The translations under genes were made by a program, and so were the position numbers. Below the pieces are notes generated by a model. The model was not told where the DNA came from, did not search any database, and saw only the letters and a list, made by a program, of their open reading frames with translations. From Flavobacteriia bacterium 40-80 (GTDB lineage: Bacteria; Bacteroidota; Bacteroidia; Flavobacteriales_D; Crocinitomicaceae), in assembly GCA_001899145.1 (NCBI GenBank), contig MKVF01000006.1:495806-559805 (forward strand): a stretch of DNA of 64,000 nucleotides, read 5' to 3'. Shown here piece by piece: positions 1-8,200 of this stretch; within the stretch, counting starts at the first letter, position 1, and each line of letters opens with the position of its first letter.

Positions 1-298
1 GTTAAACTTCGACATTCAACCAAAAGATGAGGGAATACGTTCCATCATCTGGGAACAAATGGAAGAATTAAAAACCGTTTTAACAGCTTCTATGGGCGGT
101 GACGGAGGTGAATGGCTCAAAGACGAATATTATCCTTCTACGGGTCATTTTTCCAGGATTCAGTGGAAGCTGGAGCAGGTGAATTATTTCAAACCGGAGG
201 ATAAAGAAAAAATATTTTTCTTTTTCAAAAATAAATTACTTGGTTTTGACGATTTTTACAGCAACTTCAGTGAGATATTAATTTTATTAGCAAAATAA
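1..298 (+). CDS. C-terminal part of a DUF4268-like protein (5' partial)
   Basis: The reading frame is open from base 2 at the window edge to the stop at 296-298, so the visible 98 residues are the end of a longer protein; the ATG at 59 is internal. The residues fit the tail of DUF4268 proteins as I remember that family: a WEQMEELK helix, a central FSRI segment, then an aromatic and acidic FFKNKL..FDDFYS end. DUF4268 proteins are uncharacterised and are sometimes found near restriction or nuclease genes, but the upstream context is outside the window. The stop is 11 bases before the next start, so the two could be cotranscribed. The family call is recall-based and moderate. Confidence 0.55.
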   Translation, partial: LNFDIQPKDEGIRSIIWEQMEELKTVLTASMGGDGGEWLKDEYYPSTGHFSRIQWKLEQVNYFKPEDKEKIFFFFKNKLLGFDDFYSNFSEILILLAK

Positions 299-309
299 AT
301 TTTATACAA

Positions 310-1110
310 ATGAAACACTTCATCTTGTCAGCAGCAGCAGCTTTATCAATTACTGCATTCGGACAAACCATTATAATCAATGAAGATTTTGAAAGCGGGA
401 TTCCTTCCTCATGGACCGTTATCAACAAGGACGGGCTGACACCGGACGCTTCCGTTTCGGAATACACGGAAGCTTGGATTAGTACAACAGATCCTTTTGA
501 TACGAGCAGCACCCCGAATCACTGTGCAAGCGCGACTTCTTTTTTCACGACAACAGGAAATGCGAACCGCTGGCTGATCACGCCTGCAATTACATTAGCA
601 GGATTCGGAAATATCCTGGAATTTAAAGCGGCGTCTTTCGATCCTTCTTTCCCGGACAACTACATGATCAAAATAGGAACAGACGTAAACAATCCTGATG
701 GTTTCACAACGCTGGTGACTTATCTTGCCGAAGCGCCTCACTGGAGTACGCACAGCTTAAATTTCGATACGTTGGGTTATAATAATCAGACGATCCACAT
801 CGCATTTGTTCTGATCTCTGACAATGGTCATAAATTGTTCCTTGATAATATTTCCTTCCGCGTGGAAGATCCGGTTTCAACAAAAGAAACAGCAGCAGGT
901 GTTTCCGTAAATATCTATCCGAATCCAACTGCTGATATTTTGAATATCTCTGTAAATGGTGAAAACGTAAAAAAGGAAATTTACAATCTGGCAGGTCAAA
1001 AGCTGATTCAGACAACAGAAAATGCGGTTAATGTACAGCACCTGAAACCGGGAATTTATTTACTGAAAGTTGAAAATTCTGATCGCCTGATCAAGTTTAT
1101 TAAGGAATAA
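310..1110 (+). CDS. Secreted T9SS type A cargo protein with choice-of-anchor-like domain
   Basis: This is a 266-residue exported protein. Residues 1-18 form a signal peptide ending AFGQ. Residues 22-185 look like a cleaved-adhesin/choice-of-anchor J jelly-roll: NEDFESGIPSSW at the start, NRWLITPAI in the middle and LFLDNISF at the end. The last ~70 residues are a type A T9SS sorting domain, with the typical YPNPTADILNI and GIYLLKV motifs. The protein should cross the inner membrane by Sec, cross the outer membrane by the T9SS, and end on the surface or in the medium. Its binding target is unknown. A strong terminator follows at 1131-1166. Confidence 0.85.
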   Translation: MKHFILSAAAALSITAFGQTIIINEDFESGIPSSWTVINKDGLTPDASVSEYTEAWISTTDPFDTSSTPNHCASATSFFTTTGNANRWLITPAITLAGFGNILEFKAASFDPSFPDNYMIKIGTDVNNPDGFTTLVTYLAEAPHWSTHSLNFDTLGYNNQTIHIAFVLISDNGHKLFLDNISFRVEDPVSTKETAAGVSVNIYPNPTADILNISVNGENVKKEIYNLAGQKLIQTTENAVNVQHLKPGIYLLKVENSDRLIKFIKE

Positions 1111-1130
1111 TTTCTGAAGAGATTCTCCAT

Positions 1131-1166
1131 AAAAAAGATGCCCGAACTAGTTCGGGCATCTTTTTT
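1131..1166. terminator. Bidirectional rho-independent terminator
   Basis: A perfect 10-bp stem (GATGCCCGAA at 1137-1146, TTCGGGCATC at 1151-1160) encloses a CTAG loop. It has six As before and six Ts after, so it can stop both the rightward secreted-protein gene and the leftward reductase gene, which converge here. Confidence 0.9.
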
Positions 1167-1185
1167 ATGTCTTGAATTTTTTATT

Positions 1186-2202
1186 CTAAAATCCCTGAAC
1201 TCCGTTCACGGTTGTATATTTCAATACATTCTTCTTTTCCGGGTGAATAATCGCAAAAGCAGACTGAACAGCTATTGTTCCCTCATGGAATCCACACAAA
1301 ATCAATTTAAGCTTCCCTTCGTACGTGTTCACATCTCCAATCGCATAAATCCCTTTGATATTTGTAGAATAATCACGTGTATCTACTCTAATTGCACCTT
1401 TTTCAATCTCAAATCCCCAATCAGCAATAGGACCCAGAGAGGGTTTCAAACCAAACAACGGGATAAAATAATCAGTCTCTTTTACAAAATCCCCTTCTTT
1501 CTGGTGATTAATTACCACTCTTTCCAGAGTTCCGTTTCCTTCCAACCCGACAACTTCCGCTTCTGTGATCAGCTTGATCTTTCCTGCTTCAGCAAGGTCG
1601 ATTACTTTCTGAACAGAGTCCAGATGACCACGGAAAGAAGCGCTTCTGTGAACCAATGCCACTTCGGAAGCAATTCCTTTTTCCGCTAAGAAAATAGACC
1701 AGTCAAGAGCAGAATCTCCTCCACCTGCAAGCACACAACGTTTTCCTCTGTAGAATTCAGGATCTTTGATAATGTAATTCACTCCTTTATCTTCGAAGTC
1801 CACAATATTATCAATAGGCGGTTTTCTTGGCTCAAATACTCCCAATCCTCCTGCTATCATTACGATAGGCGCGTGATGCTGTGTCCCCTTGTCTGTCGTC
1901 ACAATAAAAGAACCATCCTCTTGTTTGTCAATAGTTACTGCTGCTTCACCTAAGGTAAATCCCGGCTTAAACGGCGCTGCCTGCTCCATTAATCCGTCAA
2001 TCAGATCACCTGCCAGCACGGAAGGAAATCCGGGAATATCGTAAATGGGTTTCTTAGGATATATTTCTGAACACTGTCCTCCGGGCTGTGGAAGTGAATC
2101 GATCAAATGGCATCTTAATTTTAACAATCCTGCTTCGAAAACAGTAAAAAGACCAACCGGTCCTGCTCCAATGATGATGATATCTGTTTCTATCATTTGC
2201 AA
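1186..2202 (-). CDS. Ferredoxin--NADP(+) reductase, thioredoxin-reductase-like (YumC type)
   Basis: This 338-residue flavoprotein has the two-dinucleotide-domain layout of thioredoxin reductase: IIGAGPVGL near residue 10 for FAD, AGGGDSALDW near residue 160 for NADPH, and a C-terminal IYAIGDVNTYEGK that closes the FAD site. The redox-active CxxC of true thioredoxin reductase is absent; its place is taken by GDSALDW. This is the hallmark of the TrxR-like ferredoxin-NADP reductases, such as Bacillus YumC. It should move electrons between NADPH and ferredoxin or flavodoxin in the cytoplasm. A second Met lies at residue 3. The gene stands alone, with a -7 element 23 bases before the start. Confidence 0.85.
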   Translation of the reverse strand: MQMIETDIIIIGAGPVGLFTVFEAGLLKLRCHLIDSLPQPGGQCSEIYPKKPIYDIPGFPSVLAGDLIDGLMEQAAPFKPGFTLGEAAVTIDKQEDGSFIVTTDKGTQHHAPIVMIAGGLGVFEPRKPPIDNIVDFEDKGVNYIIKDPEFYRGKRCVLAGGGDSALDWSIFLAEKGIASEVALVHRSASFRGHLDSVQKVIDLAEAGKIKLITEAEVVGLEGNGTLERVVINHQKEGDFVKETDYFIPLFGLKPSLGPIADWGFEIEKGAIRVDTRDYSTNIKGIYAIGDVNTYEGKLKLILCGFHEGTIAVQSAFAIIHPEKKNVLKYTTVNGVQGF

Positions 2203-2224
2203 TAAATGTTATGTTTTGAGTCCA

Positions 2225-2232
2225 CAAAGTTA
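2225..2232 (-). promoter_or_regulatory. -7 promoter element of the ferredoxin-NADP reductase gene
   Basis: Read on the minus strand this is TAACTTTG, a full match to the Bacteroidota -7 consensus TAnnTTTG, 23 bases upstream of the reductase start. No clear -33 TTTG is seen at the usual distance. Confidence 0.45.
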
Positions 2233-2400
2233 GTGAACTATCTGATTTTTGCGAATAATTATTTAGATAAAATCTAAATTATACCGAAACAAATATTAAT
2301 CAGGCTCCTGTTGATTTTATTTCATTGCTCTGAATATATTTTACAACGATATTTAATACGTTTTTCAAAGCAAGCCTATCATTTTTGTCAGCAAAATAAA

Positions 2401-2431
2401 ACAGCCCCGTAAAATTTACGGGGCTGTTTTT
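2401..2431. terminator. Rho-independent terminator after pdhC
   Basis: A near-perfect palindrome (CAGCCCCGTAAA, one base, TTTACGGGGCTG; 2402-2426) is flanked by A and T runs on either side. It lies 28 bases past the pdhC stop on the minus strand, so it is the end of the E1-alpha/E2 transcript. It would also work in the other direction. Confidence 0.88.
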
Positions 2432-2453
2432 CAAATCTCTATATCAAACTTTA

Positions 2454-3734
2454 TTAAACCAGCATGGTCACCGGATTTTCAAGGTAGCTTTTTAATGTTT
2501 GCAGGAATGCAGCTCCTGTCGCTCCGTCAACCACTCTGTGGTCACAGGATAAAGTCAATGTCATCACATTTCCGGGAACAACCTGATTGTTTTTTACGAC
2601 CGGAATCTGCTGAATTCCGCCTACTGCCAAAATACAGCTGTCCGGCGGGTTAATAATTGCCGTGAAATTATCAATTCCGAACATTCCCAGGTTAGAAATT
2701 GTGAAGGTAGAACCTTCCCAATCTGCAGGCTGAAGCTTCTTTTCTTTGGCACGTTTCGCATAAGCTCTCACTTCTTCACCGATCTGGGCCATTCCTTTTG
2801 TATTCGCGAAACGAACTACAGGAACAAGAAGTCCTTCGTCAACAGCTACCGCAACCCCGACATTTACATGGTGATTTTTGCGGATCACATCTCCCAGCCA
2901 GGAAGAATTCACGGCAGGGTGCTTAGTCAAAGCTAATGCGGATGCTTTGATAACCATATCATTAAAAGAAATTTTCACTTCTCCGGATTCATTCATTGCC
3001 TTTCTTGCCGCAATCGCATTGTCCATGTCCACATTGATCGTCAGATAGAAATGTGGCGCCGTAAATTTACTTTCCGCCAGTCTTCTCGCGATCGTCTTTC
3101 TCATTTGAGAAACCGGCACATCTTCGTAGCTTTCCGTTCCGGAAGCTATTTGCTGTACCGCACCACCGGAAGCCGGAACATAAGGCACATAATGCTCTAC
3201 GTCTCGTTTAACGATGCGCCCCTGATCTCCGGTTCCTCTGACACTGGAAATATCTATTCCTTTTTCGTCTGCTAATTTTTTCGCTAACGGAGAAGCAAAT
3301 ACTCTGTCACCTGTAACAGCTGAAGGAGCCGTTGTTACCGCAGAAGCAGCAGGTTTGGAAACTTCCTTCACCTCCGGTTTCGATGTTTCTTCTTTTTTCG
3401 GTTCCTCTTTTGCTGATTCTTCTTTTGCAGGTTCTTTTTTCTTCTCTTCGGCCTTCGGAGCTGCTCCTCCGGCAATCAATGCTGAAATATCTTCTCCTTC
3501 CTGTCCGATAATAGCAAGTATGGAATTAACAGGTGCCCCTTTTCCTTTTTCAACACCGATATACAACAACACTCCATCGTAGAACGATTCAAACTCCATT
3601 GTTGCCTTATCTGTTTCGATCTCAGCGATCAGCTCTCCTGATGCTACCTTATCTCCTACTTTTTTGTGCCATTCAGCAACAACACCTTCTGTCATGGTGT
3701 CGCTCAGTTTCGGCATATATACTATTTCAGCCAT
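2454..3734 (-). CDS. pdhC: Pyruvate dehydrogenase complex E2, dihydrolipoamide acetyltransferase
   Basis: A 426-residue E2 subunit with the usual three parts. Residues 1-78 are one lipoyl domain with the modified lysine in ETDKATME (K43). An Ala/Pro/Lys/Glu linker follows at roughly 90-140. Residues about 146-182 form the peripheral-subunit-binding domain (ASPLAKKLADEKGIDI..GRIVKRDV). The C-terminal acetyltransferase core ends in CDHRVVDG, with catalytic His399 and Asp403. It passes the acetyl group from lipoamide to CoA at the core of the cytoplasmic PDH complex. It follows the E1-alpha gene by 32 bases, in one operon; the E1-beta gene is not in the window. The lone lipoyl domain and the pyruvate-type core favour PDH over a branched-chain complex. 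Confidence 0.92.
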   Translation of the reverse strand: MAEIVYMPKLSDTMTEGVVAEWHKKVGDKVASGELIAEIETDKATMEFESFYDGVLLYIGVEKGKGAPVNSILAIIGQEGEDISALIAGGAAPKAEEKKKEPAKEESAKEEPKKEETSKPEVKEVSKPAASAVTTAPSAVTGDRVFASPLAKKLADEKGIDISSVRGTGDQGRIVKRDVEHYVPYVPASGGAVQQIASGTESYEDVPVSQMRKTIARRLAESKFTAPHFYLTINVDMDNAIAARKAMNESGEVKISFNDMVIKASALALTKHPAVNSSWLGDVIRKNHHVNVGVAVAVDEGLLVPVVRFANTKGMAQIGEEVRAYAKRAKEKKLQPADWEGSTFTISNLGMFGIDNFTAIINPPDSCILAVGGIQQIPVVKNNQVVPGNVMTLTLSCDHRVVDGATGAAFLQTLKSYLENPVTMLV

Positions 3735-3766
3735 ATTTAGTTCTTTCTATATTAAAATGCGTTCAA

Positions 3767-4813
3767 TTAATATTCTTTGATATAAGGATAGTCTTCCTGC
3801 ATATAAACATCTTCGTATAATTCATGAGGTTCCGGAAGCGGTGATTCTTCAGCGAATTTCACGGATTCTTCCACTTCTTTTTTCACCCATTGGCCAATCT
3901 CTTCGATTTCCTGATCGGTTAGCCAGTTATTTTGTTTGATAACATCTAAAACATGCTCGATCGGATCTTTTTCAATCCATTCGCTCACTTCTTCTTTCGT
4001 TCTGTATTTCTGAGGATCGGACATTGAATGCCCTTTGAAGCGATATGTTCTGATATCCAGCAATGTCGGCCCGTCACCTCTTCTTGCGCGTTCCGCAGCT
4101 TCCTCAATTGCTTCGTGAACAGTTTCCGGCCTCATACCGTTTACTGATCTGGATGGCATATCGTACGACAAGCCTATTTTAGATAAGTCTTCAACGTTTG
4201 TAGTTCGCTGTACCGATGTACCCATGGCATAATTATTATTTTCAATAATAAAAATCACAGGCAGCTTCCAGATCATCGCCATGTTGAATGTTTCGTGCAA
4301 AGCTCCCTGACGTACCGCTCCGTCTCCCATGGAAACAAACGCCACGTTCTCCGTACCCTTGTATTTTTCTGCGAAAGCCACTCCTGCACCCATTGCGATC
4401 TGAGCACCAACAATTCCATGTCCTCCCATAAAGTTTTTTTCTTTATCGAAAAAGTGCATTGAGCCTCCTTTACCTTTGGAACAGCCTGTCTTCTTACCGT
4501 ACAATTCCGCCATTAAAACCCGCGGATCTGTTCCCAGTCCCAGCGGATGAGCATGATCACGGTAAGCGGTCATGTGTTTATCATCCGGGCGGCAGGCGCT
4601 CACCGTACCGGCAACAATTGCTTCCTGTCCAATATATAAGTGGCAGAAACCGCCGAATTTTTGTTGTATGTATAACTGCCCCGCTTTTTCTTCAAAACGG
4701 CGCATCAACAGCATATCTTTATACCATTTAACGTAGGTTTCTTTCGGAAACTTCGTTGTTTTTGAATTCGATTTTTTTGTTTGTGCCTTTGGGGCTGGCG
4801 ACTTCGCTGACAT
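3767..4813 (-). CDS. pdhA: Pyruvate dehydrogenase E1 component subunit alpha
   Basis: A 348-residue thiamine-diphosphate-dependent E1 alpha chain. The TPP motif is visible as MGDGAVRQG, with ENNNYAMGT about 30 residues later. The substrate-side MRRFEEKAGQLY and the phosphorylation-loop-like YRFKGHSMSDPQKYR are also present. With a separate beta chain it decarboxylates pyruvate and loads the acetyl group onto E2. The first 22 residues are a Lys/Ser/Pro-rich extension. The E2 gene follows directly, but the beta gene does not, so the complex is encoded at two loci, as I recall for other Bacteroidota. A -7 element lies 27 bases upstream. Confidence 0.92.
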   Translation of the reverse strand: MSAKSPAPKAQTKKSNSKTTKFPKETYVKWYKDMLLMRRFEEKAGQLYIQQKFGGFCHLYIGQEAIVAGTVSACRPDDKHMTAYRDHAHPLGLGTDPRVLMAELYGKKTGCSKGKGGSMHFFDKEKNFMGGHGIVGAQIAMGAGVAFAEKYKGTENVAFVSMGDGAVRQGALHETFNMAMIWKLPVIFIIENNNYAMGTSVQRTTNVEDLSKIGLSYDMPSRSVNGMRPETVHEAIEEAAERARRGDGPTLLDIRTYRFKGHSMSDPQKYRTKEEVSEWIEKDPIEHVLDVIKQNNWLTDQEIEEIGQWVKKEVEESVKFAEESPLPEPHELYEDVYMQEDYPYIKEY

Positions 4814-4839
4814 ATAAATGAATTATAAATATACAAGGG

Positions 4840-4847
4840 CAAATATA
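4840..4847 (-). promoter_or_regulatory. -7 promoter element of the pdhA-pdhC operon
   Basis: The minus strand reads TATATTTG, a full TAnnTTTG match, 27 bases before the pdhA start. A -33 element is not evident. Confidence 0.45.
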
Positions 4848-4908
4848 ACAATATGATTGTAAAATGCCATAAGAACGGATTTAATTAAACACTGCACAGC
4901 ATTTTCCT

Positions 4909-5379
4909 TTAATTTTCTTTCAGCGTACGCATTACAAACGAGCTTTGAACAGTTGCTATATGAGGAATTTTAGCCAGCTTTTCCTTTACAAAAACAGCAT
5001 ATTCTTCCATATCGGTAATCTCCACTTTCAGTAAATAATCAAAATGCCCGGCAATATGATAGCAGGTAACTACTTCTTTCAGCTTAATGATCTCCTGCTC
5101 AAATTCTTCCAGATATTCAGAAGCATGAGATTTTAACTGGACATTGCATAAAACTGTCAGCGAATATCCCAGCTTTTTTTTATCGATAATTGCTCTGTAA
5201 TTTCTTATTACTCCCAGCTTTTCCAGGCGCTTGATCCGCTCGTAAGTAGGTGTATTGCTCAATCCTACTTTCTCTGCGATCTCTTTTGTATTCAACTTCG
5301 CATTGTCTTCTAATAATCCTACAATCAAAAAGTCAGTTTCATCCAGCTGAATGGTAAGCTCTCTCTTTTCTTTTTTCAT
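4909..5379 (-). CDS. Lrp/AsnC family transcriptional regulator
   Basis: A 156-residue regulator. An N-terminal winged helix (LDETDFLIVGLLEDNAKLNTKEIAEKVGLSNTP, with the recognition helix at TPTYERIKRLEKLGVI) is followed by a RAM/AsnC ligand-binding domain (VLCNVQLKSHA..CYHIAGHFDYLLKVE). I chose the ATG at 5379 because it gives the normal family length and starts just before the HTH. An in-frame start at 5433 would add 18 residues with no family match. It is divergent from a PLP-dependent sulfur amino acid enzyme. Between them lies a perfect 13-bp inverted repeat abutting this gene's own -7 element, so autoregulation and control of the neighbour are likely. The ligand is probably an amino acid, perhaps methionine or cysteine; this is inferred from context. 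Confidence 0.88.
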   Translation of the reverse strand: MKKEKRELTIQLDETDFLIVGLLEDNAKLNTKEIAEKVGLSNTPTYERIKRLEKLGVIRNYRAIIDKKKLGYSLTVLCNVQLKSHASEYLEEFEQEIIKLKEVVTCYHIAGHFDYLLKVEITDMEEYAVFVKEKLAKIPHIATVQSSFVMRTLKEN

Positions 5380-5463
5380 ATATTTACATATTATTATTTC
5401 CAGAAATTTATTCTGAAAATATATTTCCAACATCCATTATACAGATTTTAATTCTGTTTAAGA

Positions 5464-5471
5464 CAAAAATA
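5464..5471 (-). promoter_or_regulatory. -7 promoter element of the Lrp-family gene
   Basis: The minus strand reads TATTTTTG, matching TAnnTTTG. It directly touches the left arm of the palindrome at 5472-5516, so a bound regulator would cover the region between -7 and -33. Confidence 0.45.
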
Positions 5472-5516
5472 TAGATTAATTTTCTTTTCATTTTTAATAA
5501 ATAGAAAATTAATCTA
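5472..5516. promoter_or_regulatory. Candidate Lrp-family operator (13-bp perfect inverted repeat)
   Basis: TAGATTAATTTTC at 5472-5484 is exactly mirrored by GAAAATTAATCTA at 5504-5516. The arm centres are 32 bp apart, about three helical turns, which would place both half-sites on one face of the helix, as an Lrp dimer or octamer needs. It ends 24 bases before the ATG of the lyase/synthase and abuts the regulator's -7 element. Confidence 0.6.
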
Positions 5517-5540
5517 AATTCATTGAAAAATACAGTCAAA

Positions 5541-6797
5541 ATGGATTACACAAAAATGCGCCCCGAAAGTTTAATGATGACCTACGGATATAAACCGAAA
5601 TTATCTGAAGGTTCCTTAAAATGTCCTATTTTTCAAACTTCTACTTTTGTTTTTAATTCCGCAGCGGAAGGAAAGCGTTTTTTTGAAGTTGCTTACGGAT
5701 TAAGCGAAGCTTCGGAAGGGGAAGAAATGGGATTGATTTACAGCAGGCTGAACAATCCTGATCTGGAAATCCTGGAAAACCGGCTATGCCTGTGGGACAA
5801 AGCGGAGGATTGTGCTGTTTTTGAAAGCGGAATGTCTGCTATTTCAACGGTGATGCTTGAATTTTTGACTCCCGGTGATTTACTGCTTTATTCGCGCCCT
5901 GTATATGGCGGAACAGACCACTTTATCAATCACTTTCTGAAAAAGCTGAATATTGAATCCATCGGGTTTACTCCTGATTGCTCGAAAGAGGAAATCATTG
6001 AAAAAATAAAACAATCCGGACGGGCAGATAAATTATCACTGATCCACATTGAAACACCTGCGAACCCAACCAACGCGCTGATTGATATTGAGATGTGCGC
6101 AGAAATAAAAAGACTTTTTTCCACCAGTGAAAAGGAAATAATTTTTTCTGTGGACAATACCTATATGGGTCCTGTCTGGCAGCATCCGCTGAAGCACGGA
6201 GCTGATCTTGTGCTTTATTCCGCAACAAAATACATCGGAGGGCACTCGGATGTAATCGCCGGAGCTGTTCTCGGTTCAAAATCGTTGATGGCCCGTGTAA
6301 AAGGGCTTCGTACTTTCCTTGGAAATATGACTGCTCCATTTACCGGCTGGATGTTGATGAGAAGTCTTGAAACCCTGAAAGTAAGAATGGAACAGCAGGC
6401 CAGGAATGCTGCTGAAGTAGCGCGTTTCCTTAGAAACCACCCGAAAGTGGAAAAAGTTTATTACCTGGGATTCATTGAAGAAGAAGGAACTGAACGGCAA
6501 AAAGAGATTTACAAAAAGCAATATACTTCACCCGGAGCAATGATTTCTTTCGACATCAAAGGAGGAGAAACGGCAGCTTTTAAATTTCTGGACAGCCTGC
6601 AGCTGATCAAGCTGGCGGTCAGCCTGGGCGGAACAGAATCACTGGCGGAGCATCCGTACACCATGACGCATGCAGATGTTCCTCTTGACATCAAAAACAG
6701 CATGTTTATTACAGAGAATATGGTGCGTCTTTCCATCGGAGTGGAATTCTACGAAGATATTATTGCAGACATTCGCCAGGCTTTGGAATTAGCATAA
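5541..6797 (+). CDS. PLP-dependent Cys/Met metabolism enzyme (methionine gamma-lyase / cystathionine gamma-synthase-like)
   Basis: A 418-residue fold-type I PLP enzyme. The Schiff-base lysine is K230 in SATKYIGGHSD. YSRLNNPDLEILE (phosphate cup from the partner subunit), FESGMSAIST (PLP phosphate), RPVYGGT and SVDNTYMGPVWQ (Asp to the pyridine nitrogen) are all in place, and LGGTESLAEHP with the C-terminal RLSIGVE closes the family pattern. Members act on methionine, cystathionine or O-acylhomoserine; motifs alone do not separate lyase from synthase. I start at the ATG at 5541; a TTG six codons earlier is possible but sits only six bases after the palindrome. The divergent Lrp-family gene and the shared palindrome indicate amino-acid-responsive control. 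Confidence 0.85.
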   Translation: MDYTKMRPESLMMTYGYKPKLSEGSLKCPIFQTSTFVFNSAAEGKRFFEVAYGLSEASEGEEMGLIYSRLNNPDLEILENRLCLWDKAEDCAVFESGMSAISTVMLEFLTPGDLLLYSRPVYGGTDHFINHFLKKLNIESIGFTPDCSKEEIIEKIKQSGRADKLSLIHIETPANPTNALIDIEMCAEIKRLFSTSEKEIIFSVDNTYMGPVWQHPLKHGADLVLYSATKYIGGHSDVIAGAVLGSKSLMARVKGLRTFLGNMTAPFTGWMLMRSLETLKVRMEQQARNAAEVARFLRNHPKVEKVYYLGFIEEEGTERQKEIYKKQYTSPGAMISFDIKGGETAAFKFLDSLQLIKLAVSLGGTESLAEHPYTMTHADVPLDIKNSMFITENMVRLSIGVEFYEDIIADIRQALELA

Positions 6798-6820
6798 AAT
6801 CGTTCCAAATAGTTTTATTG

Positions 6821-6854
6821 TCCCGTGAGTTTTAATTCACGGGATTTGTTTTTT
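6821..6854 (+). terminator. Rho-independent terminator after the Cys/Met enzyme
   Basis: The stem TCCCGTGA (6821-6828) pairs with TCACGGGA (6837-6844). An 8-base AT loop separates them and a T-rich tail follows. Confidence 0.8.
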
Positions 6855-6931
6855 AATAGATCCTACTTTGACTTCGGGAGAATTAGTGCAAAGGTCAACA
6901 GTAAAAACGGAACTTTTTTTACTTTTGAAAA

Positions 6932-8200
6932 ATGGAAAGGAAAAAGGTAACTTATCAGAATTATTTCAAGCTTATTTTAGTTTCGGCTGTTATCAGCTTA
7001 TGCTGCCTGATACTTATTTTTGTAGCAAAACACCTGACAGAACAAACAGAGCATTTACTATTTCAATCTATATATTCCAATTACAATTTTTTATTTATTA
7101 TTCTCCCTACCATCGGTATCACCTCCATCTATTTTCTAAGAAAATATTTCTTTAAAGGCCGAAAAAACAAAGGTATTACCGAGATTTATAAAACGCTCGA
7201 TCAAAGGAAGGAACATCTTCCTGCCTTTAAAATACCTTCGCACCTTATAAATGGCTTTCTGACTGTAATTTCCGGAGGGTCCACAGGTATAGAAGTTTCT
7301 TCAGTAGTAGCGACAGCAACAGCGGGAAACCTGGTTCATAGACAACATTTTTCGGCATACGCTTACAAAAGAGAGCTGATCTGTGCCGGTGCGACAGCCG
7401 CAGTTGCGATTTTGTTTGTCAGCCCATTGGCGGGATTCCTGTTCGCTATTGAAGTTATTTCAAGAAAAGTGCGAAAAACGATTATCATCAGCTGCGCCAC
7501 CTCTGCAGTTGTCGCCTGGATTTTTATTTCCTTATTTGAAAACGCAACATTGCTCCCCTTTCCTGTTCAAAAATGGAACTGGCATGCGTTGCCGTCTTTT
7601 ATTGTTTTAAGTTTGATCGGGAGCTTGTTATCTGTGTATTTTACATTGCTGGTTACCCGTATAAAAAAGATATCCGGTAATATAAGCAATAATTTTGTGA
7701 GAGTCAATCTCTGTGCGATTTCAGTCGGGCTGTTAATTTTTCTGTTTCCCACTCTATATGGTGACAGCTATCACGGATTAAAAGAAGCTATCAGCTCTCC
7801 TGTTGTTTCTTCCTTAACTTTAGCTTTGCTATTTTTTCTGAAACCGCTGACAGCAGCTTTGACGTTAGGTGCAGGCGGCGATGGCGGTGTTTTCGCTCCA
7901 AGCATTGTCGCGGGTGCGATACTGGGATTGTTTTTTGCCAACTTCTGCAACGGACAGTTTGATATGAATCTGATCCCGCTGAATTTTGCGCTGGTAGGAG
8001 CCGCTTCCATGTTGTCCGCATCTATTTATGCGCCTCTTACGGCTTTAATCCTGGTCTGTAATTTAACTCCGAACGGTTATCAGCTGTTTTTTCCTTTATT
8101 GATCGGAAGTATCTCCGCAAGGTATTTCGCGCAGCTAATTCTACCTTATAATGTATATACTTACGATTTTTACCTGCAAAGGACAGAAAAGGGAAAATGA
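6932..8200 (+). CDS. ClC-family chloride channel/transporter
   Basis: A 422-residue polytopic membrane protein of the ClC family with about ten or more hydrophobic segments. The second conserved selectivity region is visible as GAGGDGGVFAPSIVAGAILG. The first region reads SGGSTGIEVSSVVATATAG, where other ClC proteins have GREGP; the gating Glu is kept but the following Pro is Ser. The N terminus has two predicted helices and a cytoplasmic basic linker (FLRKYFFKGRKNKG). It should move chloride, or exchange chloride or fluoride for protons. No CBS domains follow. Its stop overlaps the start of the next gene by four bases (ATGA), so the two are translationally coupled. Confidence 0.85.
   Translation: MERKKVTYQNYFKLILVSAVISLCCLILIFVAKHLTEQTEHLLFQSIYSNYNFLFIILPTIGITSIYFLRKYFFKGRKNKGITEIYKTLDQRKEHLPAFKIPSHLINGFLTVISGGSTGIEVSSVVATATAGNLVHRQHFSAYAYKRELICAGATAAVAILFVSPLAGFLFAIEVISRKVRKTIIISCATSAVVAWIFISLFENATLLPFPVQKWNWHALPSFIVLSLIGSLLSVYFTLLVTRIKKISGNISNNFVRVNLCAISVGLLIFLFPTLYGDSYHGLKEAISSPVVSSLTLALLFFLKPLTAALTLGAGGDGGVFAPSIVAGAILGLFFANFCNGQFDMNLIPLNFALVGAASMLSASIYAPLTALILVCNLTPNGYQLFFPLLIGSISARYFAQLILPYNVYTYDFYLQRTEKGK

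Noticed and set aside
1138..1689. 183-codon rightward ORF across the terminator and the reductase gene
   Set aside because: It lies wholly antisense to the well-supported ferredoxin-NADP reductase and its translation has no domain or normal composition.
5523..5540. TTG as start of the Cys/Met enzyme
   Set aside because: An ATG 18 bases later gives a complete enzyme and leaves normal space after the palindrome; the TTG is kept only as an alternative.
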